Below, piece after piece: positions 6,593 through 8,873 of a DNA stretch of 8,873 nucleotides. Every line of letters begins with the position of its first letter. Within the stretch, counting starts at the first letter, position 1. The stretch is from positions 1 to 8,873 of the forward strand of contig CAMBSS010000168.1 of the NCBI GenBank assembly GCA_945870465.1. The letters run 5' to 3'. The stretch is from Bordetella parapertussis. Lineage in GTDB: Bacteria > Pseudomonadota > Gammaproteobacteria > Burkholderiales > SG8-41. The position numbers and the translations under genes are program-made. The notes beneath the pieces were generated by a model. That model was not told where the DNA came from and ran no database searches. It worked only from the letters and a program-made list of their open reading frames with translations.

Positions 6593-7552
6593 ATGAAATA
6601 CACAGTGCTCGGACGCACGGGACTCAAGGTAAGCGTTGCCGGCCTTGGCTGCGGCGGCAGCAGCCGCCTCGGACTGACCGCCGGCCACGGCGAGGCGCAT
6701 GGCGTGGGCGTCATTCGCCGCGCGCTCGATCTCGGCGTGAACCTGATCGACACCGCAAAGAACTACGGCACCGAACCTGTCGTCGGCGCGGCGCTCAAAT
6801 CAATTGCGCGCGAATCGGTCGTCATCTCGACCAAGCACAAGGTGCAGCAGGGCAATGCGCTGATTCCGGCCGACGAAATTGTCGCCGGGCTGAACAACAG
6901 CCTCAAGGTCTTGGGCACCGATTACGTCGACGTTTTCTTCCTGCATACGGTATTGCCCGGCGCCTACCGCCACGCAACGACGGAAATTCTGCCGGCGCTG
7001 CTGCGCGAAAAAGAGAAGGGCAAGTTCCGCTTTCTGGGCATTACCGAAATGCCGCCCAAGGACCCGCGCCACGACATGCTGCACGACGCACTGCGGGACG
7101 ACCATTGGGACGTGATGATGCTTGCCTTTCACATGCTCAACCAGAACGCGCGTCAACAGGTATTCCCGGCGACGCGCGCGCAGAACGTCGGCACCATGAT
7201 CATGTTTGCGGTTCGCAGCCTGTTCAGCACGCCCGGCCGCTTGCAGCAGGATATCCAGGCACTGACCGCCGCCGGCAGTTTGCCCGCCTGGCTCGCGGAT
7301 AAGCAGCAGCCGCTCGATTTTCTGCTGCATGACGGCGGCGCCGCCGACGTCATCGAAGCAGCCTATCGTTACGCGCGGCATGAACCAGGCGCGCATGTCG
7401 TATTGTTCGGCACCGGCAACCCGCGGCATGTCGAGCTGAACATCGACGCACTGCTGAAGCCGCCTTTGCCGCCGGACAGGGTTCAACGACTCGCCGAACT
7501 GTTCGGCTCGCTTGAAGGCGTCGGCCTCGACGAGCCGACGCTGCAGCGTTAA
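6593..7552 (+). CDS. Aldo/keto reductase
   Basis: A 319-residue NAD(P)H-dependent oxidoreductase of the aldo/keto reductase superfamily, with a single TIM barrel in the cytosol. It begins MKYTVLGRTGLKVSVAGLGC, the typical start. The catalytic tetrad is visible: Asp53 and Tyr58 in NLIDTAKNYG, Lys81 in VVISTKHK, and His118 in DVFFLHTV. The sequence is of the broad bacterial type that includes aldose dehydrogenases and general reductases; the substrate cannot be set from sequence. It starts 39 bp after receptor 3 on the same strand, with no terminator visible between them, so it is probably in the same transcript and may convert an aldehyde or ketone produced by the pathway. Its 3' end is directly abutted, within 8 bp, by a fossil of another gene, so the original downstream partner seems to have been lost. 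Confidence 0.92.
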   Translation: MKYTVLGRTGLKVSVAGLGCGGSSRLGLTAGHGEAHGVGVIRRALDLGVNLIDTAKNYGTEPVVGAALKSIARESVVISTKHKVQQGNALIPADEIVAGLNNSLKVLGTDYVDVFFLHTVLPGAYRHATTEILPALLREKEKGKFRFLGITEMPPKDPRHDMLHDALRDDHWDVMMLAFHMLNQNARQQVFPATRAQNVGTMIMFAVRSLFSTPGRLQQDIQALTAAGSLPAWLADKQQPLDFLLHDGGAADVIEAAYRYARHEPGAHVVLFGTGNPRHVELNIDALLKPPLPPDRVQRLAELFGSLEGVGLDEPTLQR

Positions 7553-7559
7553 AAACATC

Positions 7560-7664
7560 GCGCGCCATGGCGTAGAAACCCTGCTCGGGCTGGACGATTA
7601 CTACGAGATCGAACGCACGACGGTCGAGAAAGCTTACGCCCGCAAGCACAAGAAGAAAAAGTAA
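7560..7664 (+). pseudogene. Fossil 3' end of a third ICL/PEPM family gene
   Basis: The frame reads ARHGVETLLGLDDYYEIERT, then TVEKAYARKHKKKK and TAA. This is the same as the last 33 or so residues of the intact protein at 3454-4365 (ARHGTETLIGLDDYYEIERK, then TVEKDYVKKRKKS). By hand the first 81 nt differ at about 9 positions, mostly third bases or conservative changes. The match begins abruptly about 8 nt after the reductase stop codon; the other 270 residues of the enzyme are missing. The intact stop and basic tail show that the 3' end of a real gene was retained. A deletion that removed most of the third gene, or a partial duplication, would explain it. No start codon or ribosome binding site serves it. 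Confidence 0.8.
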
Positions 7665-7680
7665 CCCGCGCCTGCCGCAC

Positions 7681-7705
7681 CCCGCGCTGCATTTGCAGCA
7701 GCGGG
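7681..7705. other. GC-rich stem-loop after the fossil gene
   Basis: CCCGCGCTGC (7681-7690) can pair with GCAGCAGCGGG (7695-7705) around an ATTT loop, with one bulged base. On the plus strand it is followed by GGCGG and an A-run rather than a T-run, so it does not fit a classical intrinsic terminator; a role as a transcript 3' end is possible but weakly supported. Confidence 0.35.
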
Positions 7706-7753
7706 CGGCGGAAAAAAACTAGAACACATCTCAAAACTACAACACTGACAAGC

Positions 7754-7851
7754 AACCGCCGATTGACGCCGATAAAATTTCAGACTTTGCCCAGAACCAA
7801 GGTCAAGTTGCTTGAGCTTATCTGCGTTTATCTGCGTTCATCGGCGGTTCC
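7754..7851. repeat. Dispersed inverted-repeat element, right copy
   Basis: The left arm at 7754-7777 (starting AACCGCCGAT) is inverted relative to the right arm at 7817-7851 (ending ATCGGCGGTTCC); by hand about 20 of 24 positions match. The right arm contains the same 10-bp units TTTATCTGCG and TTCATCGGCG as the left copy at 200-337, but in a different order. Between the arms is about 40 bp of unique sequence. An outer 8-bp perfect inverted pair, CAAGCAAC (7749-7756) and GTTGCTTG (7807-7814), overlaps it. No open reading frame of note lies here, so the stretch 7665-7889 holds only this element and the stem-loop. Confidence 0.65.
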
Positions 7852-7889
7852 AAATTGTTTTTGGGACAGCTTCCAGCTGGCAACCGGCG

Positions 7890-8258
7890 TCAGGTTTTCT
7901 CGGGAATCAGCAGTTCCGCACAAGCTTCCGCTACGCCCTGGTTCGCTTCCTTCTCGCCCAGCATGGTGGCAAACCCGCCCTTGGCCACCACCGCACCGCG
8001 CGACCAACGTTCGGTTTTCTCCAGTTCGGCGAGCCGGGCAGGACGATTGGCGGCGTTGTTGAACTGGGCGCTGCAGATACGGGCTTGCGCGGCAACCACG
8101 GCGCTGTCGGCCTGCCGTTTTGAGAGTCTGGTGAAGTCCCCGCTGGTTTTCCAGCCGGCCAGATCGAAACCTATCCATGCCATCAGACCCGCGCCTACAA
8201 GTACGCCTAGCAGAGCCGGTTTTGTTTCCTTCGGTATTGCCGGTAAATTGAAGCTCAT
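7890..8258 (-). CDS. Small membrane-anchored protein of unknown function
   Basis: I do not recognise this 122-residue protein with certainty. Residues 14-32 (PALLGVLVGAGLMAWIGF) form one hydrophobic segment preceded by Lys10 and Lys13, which suggests an N-terminal anchor or uncleaved signal with the rest in the periplasm. The remainder is Ala-rich and mostly helical by composition, with two cysteines (Cys62 and Cys113) that could pair in the periplasm. I chose this frame because it has the coherent hydrophobic segment and amphipathic remainder; a longer frame on the same strand (7828-8367) has Arg-rich shadow-like composition. The ribosome binding site is weak. It is convergent with the catabolic string and divergent from the regulator, so it is probably not part of the pathway. 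Confidence 0.6.
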   Translation of the reverse strand: MSFNLPAIPKETKPALLGVLVGAGLMAWIGFDLAGWKTSGDFTRLSKRQADSAVVAAQARICSAQFNNAANRPARLAELEKTERWSRGAVVAKGGFATMLGEKEANQGVAEACAELLIPEKT

Positions 8259-8442
8259 GACGAATCCATTCCAGTAGAGGGGAAAGCCCTCCGTGACTTG
8301 AGACTACGTTAATAGGGCGCCGCGGTCTATGTATTCCCGCGTCACCGGAAGCTCGACTGCGGATCACTTGACCTCATTTTACGGACCGCCGCCGCGCCAT
8401 GCGCTCATTTGTGCGGCAGCGCAGCATTGAGTTCGGATAATC

Positions 8443-8460
8443 GTCAACATGATTGTTGAC
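8443..8460. promoter_or_regulatory. Palindrome upstream of the regulator, candidate operator
   Basis: GTCAACA-TGAT-TGTTGAC is a perfect 7-bp inverted repeat with a 4-nt centre. It overlaps the -35 box at 8456-8461, and its right half GTTGAC (8455-8460) repeats 12 bp later at 8467-8472. A dimeric regulator, probably the GntR-type protein encoded just downstream, could bind here. Confidence 0.45.
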
Positions 8461-8484
8461 ACTTAAGTTGACAACTTCTACGAT
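8456..8484 (+). promoter_or_regulatory. Promoter of the GntR-type regulator
   Basis: A perfect -35 TTGACA (8456-8461) and a -10-like TACGAT (8479-8484, 4 of 6 consensus bases) are separated by exactly 17 bp. Transcription would begin near 8491-8492, right at the in-frame ATG at 8492-8494. This is consistent with the absence of any Shine-Dalgarno before either candidate start. Confidence 0.5.
8465..8477. promoter_or_regulatory. Operator-like palindrome inside the promoter spacer
   Basis: AAGTTG-A-CAACTT is a perfect 6-bp inverted repeat around a single base. It has the short, tight geometry of FadR/GntR family operators (a GT-rich half and its AC-rich inverse with 0-1 central base). It sits between the -35 and -10 boxes, so binding would block RNA polymerase; autorepression is the simplest reading. 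Confidence 0.5.
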
Positions 8485-8491
8485 GCAGCGG

Positions 8492-8873
8492 ATGGTCAAA
8501 AACAGCCCCACCCTGCTGCCGGCGCTGCGCGAGCGCATCGCGCGCCACGCCCTGCCGCCAGGCACCAAATTGCTCGAAACAGATCTCGCTCGCGAGTTTG
8601 GCGTCTCGCGCGCCAAGGTGCGCGATGCGTTCGGCGTGCTCGAGCAGCGCGGGCTGATACGGCGCATCCCGAACCGCGGCGCCGAAGTCGCGCGGCTCGA
8701 TCTCTCGCAGGTGTTCGAAATCTACGCCGTGCGCGAAATGCTCGAAGGCCTGTGCGTGCGGCTCGCCGTCGAACGAGCGAAACCCCAATCGTGGCAGGAC
8801 CTCGTGCAGTTGTTCGGGCGGCCGATGGAAGCCATCGTCAAGCGCGGCGAGTTCGAGAAGTACATCGTCAATC
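8492..8873 (+). CDS. GntR-family transcriptional regulator, FadR/FCD type, cut by the right edge
   Basis: The first 127 residues of a repressor or activator with an N-terminal winged helix-turn-helix. Family features in order are LRERIARHALPPGTKL, the helix-turn-helix LAREFGVSRAKVRDAFGVLE, the wing GLIRRIPNRGAEVARL, and the linker into the C-terminal ligand domain, VFEIYAVREMLEG, typical of FCD regulators. The metal-binding residues of the FCD domain lie beyond the window. An in-frame ATG at 8483 would add three residues (MQR). I prefer 8492 because the promoter places the transcript start there, making a leaderless message; neither ATG has a Shine-Dalgarno. It lies 233 bp from the divergent small protein. 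FCD regulators commonly sense small organic acids, but its target genes may lie to the right of the window: no copy of its candidate operator is seen before the catabolic genes. Confidence 0.85.
   Translation, partial: MVKNSPTLLPALRERIARHALPPGTKLLETDLAREFGVSRAKVRDAFGVLEQRGLIRRIPNRGAEVARLDLSQVFEIYAVREMLEGLCVRLAVERAKPQSWQDLVQLFGRPMEAIVKRGEFEKYIVN

Noticed and set aside
5596..7302. A 568-residue plus-strand frame spanning receptor 3 and the aldo/keto reductase.
   Set aside because: Its Arg- and Ala-rich composition is the shifted-frame shadow of two clearly conserved genes in GC-rich DNA; it also ignores the gap between them.
8277..8291. GAGGG-GAAAG-CCCTC hairpin between the small protein and the regulator.
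   Set aside because: The arms are only 5 bp, there is no T-run on either side, and its position upstream of both divergent genes does not fit a terminator; it may be chance in GC-rich sequence.
7828..8367. A 179-residue minus-strand frame overlapping the small membrane-anchored protein.
   Set aside because: It is Arg/Gly/Ser-rich with no hydrophobic segment; the 122-residue frame has a coherent anchor and better composition.

Overview
The window looks like an accessory catabolic region of a GC-rich betaproteobacterium, most likely Burkholderiales-like. The grounds are three complete periplasmic receptors of the Bug family (tripartite tricarboxylate transporter, TTT, type), a family greatly expanded in Bordetella, Cupriavidus and relatives, together with strong GC bias at third codon positions. 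The organism is inferred from gene content only; no rRNA or other marker gene is present.

Layout, left to right. Positions 1-360 hold no intact gene. They contain a short fossil of a Bug receptor (about 70-153) and a dispersed inverted-repeat element (200-337). Then come: an isocitrate lyase/PEP mutase (ICL/PEPM) family enzyme on the minus strand (361-1227), divergent from Bug receptor 1 (1360-2340, +). Bug receptor 2 (2347-3309, -) converges on receptor 1 with 6 bp between stop codons, and is divergent from a second, very different ICL/PEPM protein (3454-4365, +, TTG start). A rightward gene string follows: an enolase-superfamily acid-sugar dehydratase-like protein (4405-5565), Bug receptor 3 (5573-6553) and an aldo/keto reductase (6593-7552). 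Immediately after the reductase stop lies the decayed 3' end of a third ICL/PEPM gene (7560-7664). A second copy of the dispersed repeat (7754-7851) follows. The right end has a small membrane-anchored protein of unknown function (7890-8258, -) and the start of a GntR/FCD-type regulator (from 8492, cut by the window edge) with a readable promoter and operator.

How the genes may work together: the receptors would capture carboxylic or sugar acids in the periplasm and deliver them to TctA/TctB-type membrane partners, which are not encoded here. The dehydratase-like enzyme would act on an acid sugar, the ICL/PEPM enzymes would cleave or decarboxylate a 2-oxo or 2-hydroxy acid, and the aldo/keto reductase would handle an aldehyde or ketone. 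The substrate is not determined. A recurring pattern is that each ICL/PEPM copy, intact or fossil, lies near a Bug receptor.

The points most worth following are the second ICL/PEPM protein, which lacks both the catalytic Cys and the second metal-binding Asp of the family; the near-identical fossil of its 3' end behind the reductase; the pair of 10-bp-modular repeat elements and gene fossils that bracket the cluster; and the GntR promoter, whose operator-like palindrome fills the spacer and which predicts a leaderless message.
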